Assembly (NCBI GenBank): GCA_012518465.1
Contig: JAAYSD010000113.1
Span: 1 to 35,321, forward strand
DNA: 35,321 bases
Direction of reading: 5' to 3'
Source of the DNA: Clostridiales bacterium
GTDB taxonomy: Bacteria; Bacillota; Clostridia; Oscillospirales; Ruminococcaceae
Below, piece after piece: positions 21,895-30,242 of the stretch. The notes below the pieces were generated by a model. That model was not told the DNA's origin and searched no databases. It was given only the letters and a program-made list of their open reading frames with translations. The first letter of the stretch is position 1; the number at the start of each line of letters is the position of its first letter. The position numbers and the translations under genes were made by a program.

Positions 21895-22711
21895 ATTTTT
21901 CCGTCCTTTCGCTATTATTTCTTATATAATCAAAGAGTATCTGCTGAGCAATGCCCTCATACCCTTTAAAGCACAGAGGTATTCCTTTTGGATAAAACTC
22001 ACTAAGAACCCGTTTTATCCACACATCTTCAGGAAAAGACTCCATCTTATAAAACCCAAATAAAAGCACACAATCAGCTACCTTGTTTCCTACTCCTGTA
22101 ATCTTTAAAAGCTCAGCTTTAGCCCCATCATAGCTCAAATTATACAAATCGTATAATTTAACATCGCCATAATACACCTTTCTTGCTCCGTCAATAATAT
22201 ATCTATTTCTAAACCCCGCTCTAATAGGAGAAAGCATAGGTTCTTCAAGACTTGCAAGCACCTCGGCTGTGGGAAATGCCTTATACACCCCTTCATCTGA
22301 AACAACATCTTCGCCAAATTCATCGCAAAGGCGTTCTACAATTCCAGATATTCTCTTAATATTATTATTCTGACTAATGATGAAGCTGATTAACGTTTCA
22401 AAAGGCTCCTGCCTTAAAAGTCTGATTCCACCATGATTTATAATAGCCTCTCTCATTATACTATCCTGAGATAATTGCTCTAAAACCTTTTTATAATCAG
22501 TTTGCAAATCAAAATAATTTTCCCAAAAAGGAATGTCCTTTTCGCATATATTATGTAAAACCGCCCCATCCTCTGCTTGAGATAATTTCAAATAATGATT
22601 ATGCGCCACTCCCTCATACAAGCCCTCATCAATCTTTTTCCATCTGAAAGCCTGCCCGCATAAAAGCGTTTTTTCCAAATCAATTAACGGTGCATTTAAA
22701 AAATAATCCAT
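21875..22711 (-). CDS. ogg: 8-oxoguanine DNA glycosylase (OGG1-type)
   Basis: A 278-residue bifunctional base-excision repair enzyme that removes 8-oxoguanine and cleaves the abasic site. The N-terminal OGG domain shows LLCGQAFRWKK, which the HhH-GPD family uses for base recognition. ISFIISQNNNIKRI marks the start of the HhH-GPD fold. The helix-hairpin-helix ITGVGNKVADC contains the catalytic Lys210, and FPEDVWIKR contains the catalytic Asp229, both intact. The length matches bacterial OGG1-like members (long form). Transcribed from a good promoter at 22784-22756, it is divergent from the DUF6062 gene and overlaps the downstream membrane-protein gene. An AlkA-type specificity is possible but less likely given the OGG N-domain and the Lys. 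Confidence 0.92.
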   Translation of the reverse strand: MDYFLNAPLIDLEKTLLCGQAFRWKKIDEGLYEGVAHNHYLKLSQAEDGAVLHNICEKDIPFWENYFDLQTDYKKVLEQLSQDSIMREAIINHGGIRLLRQEPFETLISFIISQNNNIKRISGIVERLCDEFGEDVVSDEGVYKAFPTAEVLASLEEPMLSPIRAGFRNRYIIDGARKVYYGDVKLYDLYNLSYDGAKAELLKITGVGNKVADCVLLFGFYKMESFPEDVWIKRVLSEFYPKGIPLCFKGYEGIAQQILFDYIRNNSERTEKYAKSNQ

Positions 22712-22755
22712 AGCTACCTGCTTTTTAATGTTTTTACTGTTGAAATATTATAAAT

Positions 22756-22784
22756 ATTATACTATAATAATAATATAAAAACAA
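22756..22784 (-). promoter_or_regulatory. Sigma-A promoter of the DNA glycosylase gene
   Basis: On the minus strand TTGTTT (22784-22779), a 17-nt spacer and TATAAT (22761-22756). The leader would be about 40 nt. Confidence 0.6.
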
Positions 22785-22835
22785 GCATTGAAAAAATAAT
22801 TTAATGTTAAATAATTTCCAACAAGGAGTTTATAT

Positions 22836-23540
22836 ATGAGAGAAAGTATTCTGACAATCCCTATAAATGAGGTTTTCGAGCCTTGCAGTGGCTGTCCTAT
22901 CTGCCGTATGAGAAATGATGTTGAGCAGCATATAGCAGAGTATATTATGGGAGCTGCTATGATGGAGCCTGATGTTCGCATGGAAACTAATCGCCTTGGC
23001 TTTTGCTATCAGCATTTTAATGATTTGTTAAAACAAAACAACCGACTCTCCCTTGCTCTTATGTTAAATAGCTATTTAGCTGAATTAAGAACAGGTGTTT
23101 TTGAAAATAAGAATATTTTCTTTTCTAAAAATGCAAAAGCAAAAAAATCAGCCGAAAGTACGCAAACCTGCTTTGTTTGCTCTAAGGTCGAGTGGGGAGT
23201 AAATCATATGCTGGAAACTGTATTTACGATGTTTGTAAATGACGCAAAATTCAGGACTCTGTACAATTCTCAAGAATATATCTGTGTTCCCCACTACAAT
23301 TTGCTAATGGTAAAGGCTCAAGAAAAGCTATCAAAATCCGATTTAAAGGCATTTGAAAAAGCCACTAATGCTCTAATAGAAAAATATATTCACAGCCTAA
23401 ATAAAGATGTCGATTCCTTCTGTAATAGCTTTGATTATCGAAATGCTAAAAAGCTTCATTCGCCCGAAATGGAGCATGTAAGAAATTCAATCGAACGTGC
23501 TGTTGAATTCCTTACTTCACGCAAGCCTTATGAAAAATAA
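22836..23540 (+). CDS. DUF6062-like cysteine-rich protein
   Basis: A 234-residue soluble protein with AAGGAG 7 nt before the ATG. It contains two matching cysteine/histidine modules: CPIC (20, 23) with CYQH (57, 60), and CFVC (112, 115) with CVPH (150, 153). Each is CxxC followed about 35 residues later by CxxH, so the protein looks like an internal duplication with two metal sites, probably zinc. An extra Cys17 precedes the first. I assign DUF6062 from the overall pattern and clostridial context. No signal peptide or membrane span is present. Function unknown. The gene is monocistronic, ending at a strong bidirectional terminator. Confidence 0.75.
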   Translation: MRESILTIPINEVFEPCSGCPICRMRNDVEQHIAEYIMGAAMMEPDVRMETNRLGFCYQHFNDLLKQNNRLSLALMLNSYLAELRTGVFENKNIFFSKNAKAKKSAESTQTCFVCSKVEWGVNHMLETVFTMFVNDAKFRTLYNSQEYICVPHYNLLMVKAQEKLSKSDLKAFEKATNALIEKYIHSLNKDVDSFCNSFDYRNAKKLHSPEMEHVRNSIERAVEFLTSRKPYEK

Positions 23541-23542
23541 AA

Positions 23543-23579
23543 AAAGGAAGCTTTCAGACAAAGTCTGCAAGCTTCCTTT
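23543..23579. terminator. Bidirectional terminator between DUF6062 and SpoIIQ-like genes
   Basis: An 11-bp stem (23543-23553 with 23569-23579; AAAGGAAGCTT) extends past one mismatch into a 5-bp inner stem (CAGAC/GTCTG) and a 3-nt loop. A/T runs flank both sides, fitting the two convergent genes. Confidence 0.85.
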
Positions 23580-23590
23580 ATTATTATAAA

Positions 23591-24310
23591 TTATTCGCCT
23601 TGCTCCTTATTCCCTTCAATAACTTTTACAGGGTCAACCCATTTATTCGACAGCTTAAGCCCAAAATGCAGATGAGATGGCTCTGCTATTTCTATTTCAG
23701 CTGTTTTTCCAACTGTGCCGATAACTGTTCCACTATCAACCTTCTGTCCATTTTTCACTGGAACAACTGGTGAAAGATTGCAATAATACCCTTCATATCC
23801 GTTTTCATGTTCGATTATAACAGTTATTCCCCAAAGAGGGTCTTCCTTAACCTCTTTTACCGTTCCACTTGTCATAGATTTTACTTCAACACCCTCTTCA
23901 GCAGCAATATCAACCCCATCATGAGTTTTCCATACACCAAGAGTTTTTGATTCCACCATCTCATTATTGCTGAATTCCTTTAATATCTCACCATCAATCG
24001 GCATAATAAGAGGGTCAGTATGGACAGGTCTATTGGTGCTTTCATCATCAATAGCAGTAGATGCCTCATTATTATCTGCAGAATCATCCTTTGGAACATC
24101 TGACTGAGGATTATCGACGGGCTGGTCATTTCCAGGATAAACCCATACATTTGAATCCGTAGTATCGGGAGGACTTATTTTATTCATAGTCTGTATTGTT
24201 GCTATATATGTTGATGTACCTATGGCCGCCACACTCAGCAACAAGGCAAGTACAAAGCCTTTCCCCTTAAAAAAAGCCTTTGTCTTTTCTTTAAAGCTTA
24301 CTTTTTTCAT
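23591..24310 (-). CDS. SpoIIQ-like membrane-anchored M23 (LytM) peptidase
   Basis: A 239-residue protein; I start at the ATG at 24310 because AAAGGATG lies 6-7 nt upstream. The N-terminus is basic (KKVSFKEKTKAFFKGKG), followed by a membrane anchor (about 19-38) and a Ser/Asp/Pro linker to about residue 98. The LytM domain has THDGVDIA (His130, Asp134) and PSHLHFGL (His213, His215), so all four zinc-site residues are present. GVWKTHDGVDIAAEEG and EGYYCNLSPVVPV resemble SpoIIQ, the forespore protein that zips to SpoIIIAH during engulfment. Clostridial SpoIIQ retains the active site, as here, while the Bacillus protein does not. The gene is monocistronic. A cell-separation endopeptidase is the alternative. 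No clear sporulation-sigma promoter was found. Confidence 0.8.
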   Translation of the reverse strand: MKKVSFKEKTKAFFKGKGFVLALLLSVAAIGTSTYIATIQTMNKISPPDTTDSNVWVYPGNDQPVDNPQSDVPKDDSADNNEASTAIDDESTNRPVHTDPLIMPIDGEILKEFSNNEMVESKTLGVWKTHDGVDIAAEEGVEVKSMTSGTVKEVKEDPLWGITVIIEHENGYEGYYCNLSPVVPVKNGQKVDSGTVIGTVGKTAEIEIAEPSHLHFGLKLSNKWVDPVKVIEGNKEQGE

Positions 24311-24414
24311 TAAAAACATCCTTTCACAGATAAAATATTTACCTTGCAAAGATAGTTTTAACAAATAAATGAAAAATATTCACTTAAAAATGGAATTTGT
24401 TTATCGTATTAACA

Positions 24415-24444
24415 AAAACAGCACCCTTTAAAGAGTGCTGTTTT
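24415..24444 (-). terminator. Terminator of the MsmX-like ATPase gene
   Basis: AAAACAGCAC (24415-24424) pairs with GTGCTGTTTT (24435-24444), and on the minus strand the hairpin runs into TTTTTGTT. It lies 28 nt past the ATPase stop codon. Confidence 0.85.
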
Positions 24445-24472
24445 GAAATTTATTATATTATTTTAAATTATA

Positions 24473-25612
24473 TTAGCTTAAAATAGAATGTTCATCAGTA
24501 ACATCAAACAGATGAATCTTATGTGGGTCAAGGGCTAGCTTTACAACGTCTTGAGGACGTGCAGAGGCTCTAGGTGAAACCCTTGCTGTCAAAGGAATAC
24601 CCTCACAAGTAAGATATAGATATGTTTCAGCACCCATCATTTCAGTAACGTCAACAGTAGCCTCAATCAAGCCTGTTTTAGCATTGGACAAGAACATTTC
24701 CTCGTCATGAATGTTTTCAGGACGGATACCAAGAGTAACGTCTTTGTCAACATAGTATTGAAGTGCATCAACAACCTTAGAATTAGGAATTTCAACGAAG
24801 AATTTTCTGCCTCTAGTTGTCTTTGTATCTTCAGAGCCAAACTCTACTGTGTATTTTCCATCAACCAAGCGAAGCTTAGCGTCAATAAAGTTCATCTGAG
24901 GAGAACCCATAAATCCAGCAACAAACTTGTTTACAGGATTTTCATATAGATTAATAGGTGAATCAATCTGCTGAATATAACCATCCTTCATAACAACGAT
25001 TCTATCACCCATTGTCATAGCCTCAATCTGGTCATGAGTAACGTAGATAAATGTTGTACCCAGTTTCTTATGAAGCTTAGAAAGCTCTGTCCTCATCTGT
25101 GCACGCAGCTTAGCATCAAGGTTAGACAAAGGCTCGTCAAGTAAGAATACTTGAGGGTCACGTACAATAGCACGGCCTAAAGCTACACGCTGTCTTTGAC
25201 CACCTGAAAGTGCCTTCGGCTTTCTATCAAGAAGATGTGAAATATCAAGAACCTTTGCAGCCTCTTCAACAAGCTTTTTAATCTCGTCCTTGCGAACCTT
25301 ACGTAATTTAAGACCAAAAGCCATGTTTTCAAATACTGTCATATGTGGGTAAAGAGCATAGTTCTGGAACACCATCGCTATATCTCTGTCCTTTGGTGCT
25401 ACATCATTTACAAGTCTGTCGCCTATAAACAACTCACCCTCAGATATTTCTTCAAGACCTGCAATCATACGTAGTGTAGTGGACTTTCCACAGCCTGAAG
25501 GCCCTACAAGAATAATAAATTCCTTGTCCTTTATGTTCATTGTAAAGTCGGAAACTGCTACAACGCCACCTGGATAACGTTTGTAAATTCCTTTCAAAGA
25601 TAAACTAGCCAC
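24473..25612 (-). CDS. msmX: MsmX/UgpC-type sugar-importer ABC ATPase
   Basis: A 379-residue ATPase for CUT1 carbohydrate importers. The start is GTG (25612-25610) with AGGAGG 7 nt upstream. Walker A is GPSGCGKST (37-45); the signature is LSGGQRQR; Walker B is VFLLDEP; and the family mark [12 protein letters not shown] follows. The C-terminal third (from about residue 235) is the TOBE/regulatory domain of MalK/MsmX proteins. The gene stands alone with its own terminator. This is the usual arrangement of an ATPase shared by several importers whose operons encode only binding protein and permeases. In this window both MalF/MalG pairs lack such an ATPase, so it is the obvious partner. The gene symbol is by similarity; UgpC and MsmK belong to the same group. 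Confidence 0.93.
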   Translation of the reverse strand: MASLSLKGIYKRYPGGVVAVSDFTMNIKDKEFIILVGPSGCGKSTTLRMIAGLEEISEGELFIGDRLVNDVAPKDRDIAMVFQNYALYPHMTVFENMAFGLKLRKVRKDEIKKLVEEAAKVLDISHLLDRKPKALSGGQRQRVALGRAIVRDPQVFLLDEPLSNLDAKLRAQMRTELSKLHKKLGTTFIYVTHDQIEAMTMGDRIVVMKDGYIQQIDSPINLYENPVNKFVAGFMGSPQMNFIDAKLRLVDGKYTVEFGSEDTKTTRGRKFFVEIPNSKVVDALQYYVDKDVTLGIRPENIHDEEMFLSNAKTGLIEATVDVTEMMGAETYLYLTCEGIPLTARVSPRASARPQDVVKLALDPHKIHLFDVTDEHSILS

Positions 25613-26030
25613 TTAAAAACCTCCTAAAATTATTAAAAATTGCAATTCATCAATTCGCAAATTAAAGCAACATTTTTTCAATATTAATGTCCTTCATAAT
25701 CATATCAGAAAACTAATGAAAATGGAATTCACTTATTACCCAAATATTTTCACCTTAGTTTATATAAAATCACAACGAAAACAAAGCGATAGATAAATTT
25801 ATAACGGTTTATCGTCATTTTGCACAAAAATCAAGGTAAAATCTCTTTGTGCTAGAGCAATAAAGGGTTTGTGAAATCGTTTTTCACAAAAAACACAATT
25901 ATTTTTGTAAGAATATACATAAATTTAATTGAATTTCTGTGAAACTAGCATGATTTTTAACATACAAGCATAATATTTTTTATACAAAAACAAGATATTG
26001 TGAAAGATATGTGAAAAGGGGAAATTTAAA
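25613..26030. other. Intergenic region between msmX-like and DUF4830 genes
   Basis: About 420 AT-rich bases separate two divergent genes. It holds the GTG-gene ribosome binding site, an imperfect dyad at 25640-25660 (TTGC...GCAA ends), the arms GCACAAA (25822-25828) and TTTGTGC (25846-25852), and the strong inverted repeat at 25868-25890. TGTGAAA recurs at 25870, 25938, 25999 and 26010. I see no ORF or clear promoter. Confidence 0.5.
25868..25890. promoter_or_regulatory. Perfect 9-bp inverted repeat, possible operator
   Basis: TTTGTGAAA (25868-25876) and TTTCACAAA (25882-25890) are exact complements separated by 5 nt. Three further TGTGAAA half-sites follow downstream. It resembles a CRP-type site, but TGTGA and TCACA are 9 nt apart instead of 6. 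It may control msmX or the DUF4830 gene. Confidence 0.45.
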
Positions 26031-26492
26031 ATGGAAATCAACAAAGAAAAATTAGGAAGATTTTTTGTTATTATAATTGCTTTTATAATAATGCTTATAC
26101 CTATATTGTGGCACATATTTAAATCGGAAGGAGAATTGGCTATGTTTGTATCGGGAAAAACATCAGTCAGCCGAATAGAGTTTTTAAAAAGCTATGGTTG
26201 GGAGGTAAGCAGCAATGTAACAGAGGAAATCATAATTATCCCCCCTCAATTTAATGAAATTTATAAAAATTATAATGAAATGCAAAAACAGCAGGGCTTT
26301 GATCTAAGCAATTTTAAAGGTAAGACAGTAACAAAATACACCTATGAAGTTATTAATTATCCAAAATCAGCTTCCGATGAATATGCTCCCAATGTGTTTG
26401 CAAACCTGCTTGTATATGAAGATAAAATTATAGGCGGGGACATATGCTCTATGGAGCTTGACGGATTTTTACACGGATTTAACCTCCCATAA
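26031..26492 (+). CDS. DUF4830-family membrane-anchored protein
   Basis: A 153-residue protein with AAAAGGGGA upstream of the ATG. One membrane anchor (RFFVIIIAFIIMLIPILWHIF) occupies residues about 10-30; the rest is extracytoplasmic. FLKSYGWEVS, IPPQFNEIYKNYNEMQKQQGFDLS, GKTVTKYTYEVINYP, VYEDKIIGGDICSMELDGFLHGF are the conserved blocks I recognise from DUF4830 proteins of clostridia. The family has no established function; presence in spore formers has been noted, which would need checking. It is convergent with the pyridoxamine kinase gene: its TAA ends at the base before the kinase stop codon, so no terminator separates them. Confidence 0.82.
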   Translation: MEINKEKLGRFFVIIIAFIIMLIPILWHIFKSEGELAMFVSGKTSVSRIEFLKSYGWEVSSNVTEEIIIIPPQFNEIYKNYNEMQKQQGFDLSNFKGKTVTKYTYEVINYPKSASDEYAPNVFANLLVYEDKIIGGDICSMELDGFLHGFNLP

Positions 26493-27347
26493 TCACAATT
26501 TCGAAAAATCACTTAACGTCACATCGGAATTAAGCCAGCCCACAACCTTTTCAAACAACACACCCTCCCTTGCCGGTGTGCCGTAGCTATAAGTTGTTTT
26601 AACAGCAATCTGTGTGAAAGCTGTCGCTCTGTTTATTGCAATGGGCAAGCTCTCCCCTTTCATCAAGCTGCCCGTAAGTATGCTTGCAAAAATATCCCCT
26701 GTTCCGGGATAATGGATAGGTACAAAATCACAATCTACTCTCCAAAATGCTGAATTTCTTTTATCATAACCAAGATTTGAAATCTTTCCTTCCAATAAAG
26801 GAACGCTTGTAATTACAACTGTTTCAGCATTATCCGACAATCTAACAAGCCAGCTTTTCGCCTGCTGAACGCTCAGTTCATGAGGGAAATCCTCACCTAA
26901 AAGTATTGCCGCTTCCGTAAGATTAGGCGTTATAACATCAGCATATTTTACAAGCTTTTTCATAGCGTCAATAATACAAGGGGTTATTGTGCGATACGCC
27001 TTTCCGCCATCTCCTAAAACAGGGTCAACTATCTTTAAAGCGCCTTTGTTGCCTTCAAAAAAAGCCAAGCACCCATCTATCTGTGCTTTACTAGCTAAAA
27101 AACCACTATATATTGCATCAAATTCTATCCCTTGAGTATGATAATGCTCAAAGCAAGGAATGATATAATCGGTTAAATCCCTCATTTCAACATCCCCAAA
27201 GCCCCCTGTATGAGCTGATAAAACAGCAGTAGGAACAGCACATGCTTGTATTCCCATAACTGATAGAGTAGGTAAAATAACTGACAAGGAGCATCTGCCT
27301 ATTCCCGATATATCATGAATAGCAGCTACTTTTTTTAAAACTGACAT
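26493..27347 (-). CDS. pdxY: Pyridoxamine/pyridoxal kinase
   Basis: A 284-residue ribokinase-fold enzyme that phosphorylates pyridoxal and pyridoxamine in vitamin B6 salvage. AAGGAG lies just before the ATG. The N-terminus AAIHDISGIGRCSL and TAVLSAHTGG form the B6 substrate pocket, VDPVLGDGGKAY is the characteristic PdxK/PdxY motif, ITPNLTEA follows, and the anion hole/catalytic segment is PGTGD (Asp218 as base). The length matches PdxY. It is monocistronic and ends directly against the DUF4830 gene. Pyridoxine versus pyridoxal preference cannot be read from sequence, so the symbol is approximate. Confidence 0.9.
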   Translation of the reverse strand: MSVLKKVAAIHDISGIGRCSLSVILPTLSVMGIQACAVPTAVLSAHTGGFGDVEMRDLTDYIIPCFEHYHTQGIEFDAIYSGFLASKAQIDGCLAFFEGNKGALKIVDPVLGDGGKAYRTITPCIIDAMKKLVKYADVITPNLTEAAILLGEDFPHELSVQQAKSWLVRLSDNAETVVITSVPLLEGKISNLGYDKRNSAFWRVDCDFVPIHYPGTGDIFASILTGSLMKGESLPIAINRATAFTQIAVKTTYSYGTPAREGVLFEKVVGWLNSDVTLSDFSKL

Positions 27348-27450
27348 AAAATCTCCTTATTTTTTCCATAAAATAATAGTTATAAATTTGATCGTTCTGT
27401 AAAAAATAATTGTGCAAGTAAAAGCAATTATATATAAAGGACGGTAAAAA

Positions 27451-27621
27451 ATGGCTAAATCAAATGGATATGTAAAAAGTGTAGCAGTAGGTCTTGCATT
27501 AGGTTCAGTTGCTTTTGCAGCAACTCAAATGATGCACAAGCCTAAATCTGCACAGCTAAAGCGTGCTGCCGGAAAAGCTATGAAGGCTGTCGGAACAGTT
27601 TTAGAAACACTGCAAATGTAA
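27451..27621 (+). CDS. 56-residue small hypothetical protein
   Basis: A short gene with AAAGGACGG 5-6 nt before its ATG. The product (MAKSNGYVKSVAVGLALGSV at its start) has a Gly/Ala-rich hydrophobic stretch at residues about 9-25, then a basic helix (KPKSAQLKRAAGKAMKAVG). It resembles the small YtxH-like or phasin-like proteins that associate with membranes, but I recognise no named family. Normal codon use, a good initiation site and a perfect terminator 22 nt after its stop support a real gene. It is divergent from the kinase gene and convergent with the regulator gene. Confidence 0.75.
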   Translation: MAKSNGYVKSVAVGLALGSVAFAATQMMHKPKSAQLKRAAGKAMKAVGTVLETLQM

Positions 27622-27643
27622 TATCTTTTTAAATTAAATAATT

Positions 27644-27678
27644 GGATATTCAGGCATTGTAAAAATGCCTGAATATCC
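27644..27678. terminator. Bidirectional terminator with 15-bp stem
   Basis: GGATATTCAGGCATT (27644-27658) pairs perfectly with 27664-27678 around a 5-nt loop, followed by TTTTATT on the + strand. It separates the small gene from the convergent LuxR/MalT-like gene, which stops 6 nt away. Confidence 0.9.
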
Positions 27679-27683
27679 TTTTA

Positions 27684-30206
27684 TTACATATCCCCATCAA
27701 TCATATGGAATAATTGCTGCCTTGTTCTTATTCCTAATTTTTTAAAGGAACGATACAGTGCTTGTTTAACGGTATTTTCACTTATATTAAGCTCTTTTGC
27801 TATTTCAGCATTTTTATATCTCTTCCCTGCAAGCTTAGAACATTTTACCTCAATCTCAGTCAATTCACATGGAAATCGATTATCAATATTTTTATTATCG
27901 ATTCTTGCTATTGCTAATTTAATCTCCTCGTGTGTCACCTGCTTGCTTTGTTCTGTGAAAATACCTGTAAATATATTATCATAGCTTTGCTTAAGCAAAG
28001 AGTACAGAGAAAAAACTTTATTAATAAATCTAGTATAAAAAGGATTTGAGCCAAAGGATACTAATAAATCCTTATAATAATCTAAAAACTCAGCAAAGGG
28101 AAGGCAAATTTCTTCTTGAACAGCATATTCGATAGCTAAAAACATATATCTTTTTGCAGCATCTACATTATCCATATTGTAATTGCTTGCAGCCATGAAT
28201 ATATGTCCGTAAATAAGCACAATCTGTGATGAACCAAGCCCCGTATTATCCAGAGAATAGTCACAATATTTTATAAGCTTTTTATATTCTTTTTTATGAA
28301 GCAGCACAGCTCCGGTTATTTTCAATGCCTGAGGAGTAGCAGTGTGCTTATACCTTTTATTAATAGATGATATTGAATAAAAATACTCAGGAACAACTTC
28401 ATATCTCTTTAAAAAAACGGCAATATCGTTTTCTATCAGCTCAAACATTTCCTCTACCAAAGTACTTTCCATTTTGGAAAACAATATTTTCACTTCAGCA
28501 TACACCTTGCTTATATTCACTACCTCACCCATCATTAGATAACATTTTAAAAGCATACATATCGACCTAAGCTTAATACAATAATCATCAATTGAGGATT
28601 GAGCAGCTTTCATATAATATAGTTTTGCCTTACTTATATTCCCTTTGAAATACTCTATATCACCCTTTATATGCTCAAAAGCACCCTTAGCCTTTCCGTC
28701 TGTCAACCTGTTTATATACATTACTATTTTTTCATATTCATCAACAGATACTCTACGTTCCGTTTGATTTATATGAAAAAGATTAACTATGTTTAACAAG
28801 CCTCCAAAAAATGGCGAAATATTATCAAGCACCTTAGAGCTGCCGCCTATCATCTCATACATTCTTCTAAACTGTATAACGGTTGAGGACATGATATTCT
28901 TCGATGCAAAGCTTTCAAGTAAAAATAGCTCGCCACGGAGATTTCTTGCCGCTGTTTTTGAGATATTAGACCTAGTCATGACAACCGCCTTATTAAAAGC
29001 TGCTATATCCCCTATCAGAAACATTTCTACCAGTATTTTAAATAAGGATGTAGCATTACCTTCATTAACGTATTTAATCATGTTAAAGCACACCTTCTGC
29101 AATAAATCCTTATCACTTCTAGCACATGAATAGGATAAATCGGAAAGTGTAAACGAAAGCTTAAAAATCTCATCATACATATCTATTGCAGATAATATTC
29201 TAAAAGCTTTTATAATATGCTTTTTACTAGCAGCTATTTTTGCTATACTTATGGCACAGCCCGACTTTACTTTGTTGCTATTTAAGCAATAAAATGCATA
29301 ATGCACAAGACCTTTATACACATAAAAAACTTTGGTTGAGCTATTATAAGAAATAAAAAAGCTTCTTTTTACAATCTTTTTTAAGGCTTGCTTTAAATCA
29401 TAAATCTCTTCATTTCCATAGGAGCTTTCAAAATTAACAGCCTGTAAAAGCTCATTAAATGTAAAGCTTTCTAAAAGTGCCGCTTTTATTAGCAGATTTT
29501 CCTCCTCCGCAGAAAAATTCTGGGATATATATGCACAAATGATTTCATTCACTGTTTGCAAAGCTAAATTTTCTCTTTCTTTCAGCCTTAAGTACATTAT
29601 ACACATAATAAAGCAGCCTTTTGATATTTCAAAAAGGCTTTTTGCCTGCACTTTGTCGATAATGGATTTTTGCTGTTCTGCAAGAAGTTTTATATCGTTT
29701 TCATCAAGAGAAAAATCATCGCTGCAGATAAAGTTTGCCTTTTTACCAACAGCTATTTTATCAAAAAAATCTATATAATCGCTTTCAAGCATTGCTATTA
29801 TTCTAATATTGGAAGATAGCACTTCTAAGCACCGTGAAAGGTAAAAGGTATTTTTAAAATGAGGTAAAAACCTCTTGAACTTAAATATTACATAGCATTT
29901 TTTATCGGATTTAACGCTTGAAAATACATCCTTTAAATTGTCCTGATTATATTCACTATTTATAGAATACGATTTATTAAATCTGCTATCTATCTTTGTA
30001 AAAGCATTGCACATTTCATTATAAAAAGAATTTATCTCATTGAAATTATTTATATAATAAACATTTCCTCTGTCTTTTAAATAATAATCAATAACAAGGT
30101 GCATATAAAATCTGCTATCCTTTTCTACAACGGTTAAAGGACAATTATCGATATTATTTAATTTTTCCTGTAAAGCATCATGAATACGTGGCTTTTTAAA
30201 ATTCAT
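27684..30206 (-). CDS. Large LuxR-type regulator, MalT-like, with degenerate P-loop
   Basis: An 840-residue transcriptional regulator. The C-terminal 64 residues are a LuxR/GerE helix-turn-helix (ELTEIEVKCSKLAGKRYKNAEIAKELNISENTVKQ, residues about 780-815, and KKLGIRTRQQLFHMI). The preceding long region (about 400-750) is helical and TPR-like, as in the MalT/LAL family. The N-terminus aligns in plan with MalT, but at the expected Walker A position (about 28-36), the sequence is EKDSRFYMH, with no GxGKT/S, so it should not bind ATP normally. MalT-like proteins are inducer-activated STAND ATPases; this one has probably lost that switch. It lies 36 nt after hslO on the same strand, with no strong ribosome binding site. 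No known target; GH5 or ABC genes would be candidates only by speculation. Confidence 0.8.
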   Translation of the reverse strand: MNFKKPRIHDALQEKLNNIDNCPLTVVEKDSRFYMHLVIDYYLKDRGNVYYINNFNEINSFYNEMCNAFTKIDSRFNKSYSINSEYNQDNLKDVFSSVKSDKKCYVIFKFKRFLPHFKNTFYLSRCLEVLSSNIRIIAMLESDYIDFFDKIAVGKKANFICSDDFSLDENDIKLLAEQQKSIIDKVQAKSLFEISKGCFIMCIMYLRLKERENLALQTVNEIICAYISQNFSAEEENLLIKAALLESFTFNELLQAVNFESSYGNEEIYDLKQALKKIVKRSFFISYNSSTKVFYVYKGLVHYAFYCLNSNKVKSGCAISIAKIAASKKHIIKAFRILSAIDMYDEIFKLSFTLSDLSYSCARSDKDLLQKVCFNMIKYVNEGNATSLFKILVEMFLIGDIAAFNKAVVMTRSNISKTAARNLRGELFLLESFASKNIMSSTVIQFRRMYEMIGGSSKVLDNISPFFGGLLNIVNLFHINQTERRVSVDEYEKIVMYINRLTDGKAKGAFEHIKGDIEYFKGNISKAKLYYMKAAQSSIDDYCIKLRSICMLLKCYLMMGEVVNISKVYAEVKILFSKMESTLVEEMFELIENDIAVFLKRYEVVPEYFYSISSINKRYKHTATPQALKITGAVLLHKKEYKKLIKYCDYSLDNTGLGSSQIVLIYGHIFMAASNYNMDNVDAAKRYMFLAIEYAVQEEICLPFAEFLDYYKDLLVSFGSNPFYTRFINKVFSLYSLLKQSYDNIFTGIFTEQSKQVTHEEIKLAIARIDNKNIDNRFPCELTEIEVKCSKLAGKRYKNAEIAKELNISENTVKQALYRSFKKLGIRTRQQLFHMIDGDM

Positions 30207-30242
30207 TATAATTTTCCACCACCCATATCAGTACCCAAAGCA

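Noticed and set aside
24311-24400. Sporulation-sigma (sigma-F/G) promoter for the SpoIIQ-like gene
   Set aside because: Only partial matches to the -10 (GGTAAATAT) and no convincing -35 were seen, so I do not report it as a feature.
25868-25890. CRP/FNR-type site (TGTGA...TCACA)
   Set aside because: The half-sites are 9 nt apart rather than 6, and no CRP-family regulator is encoded in the window, so I list it only as a possible operator.
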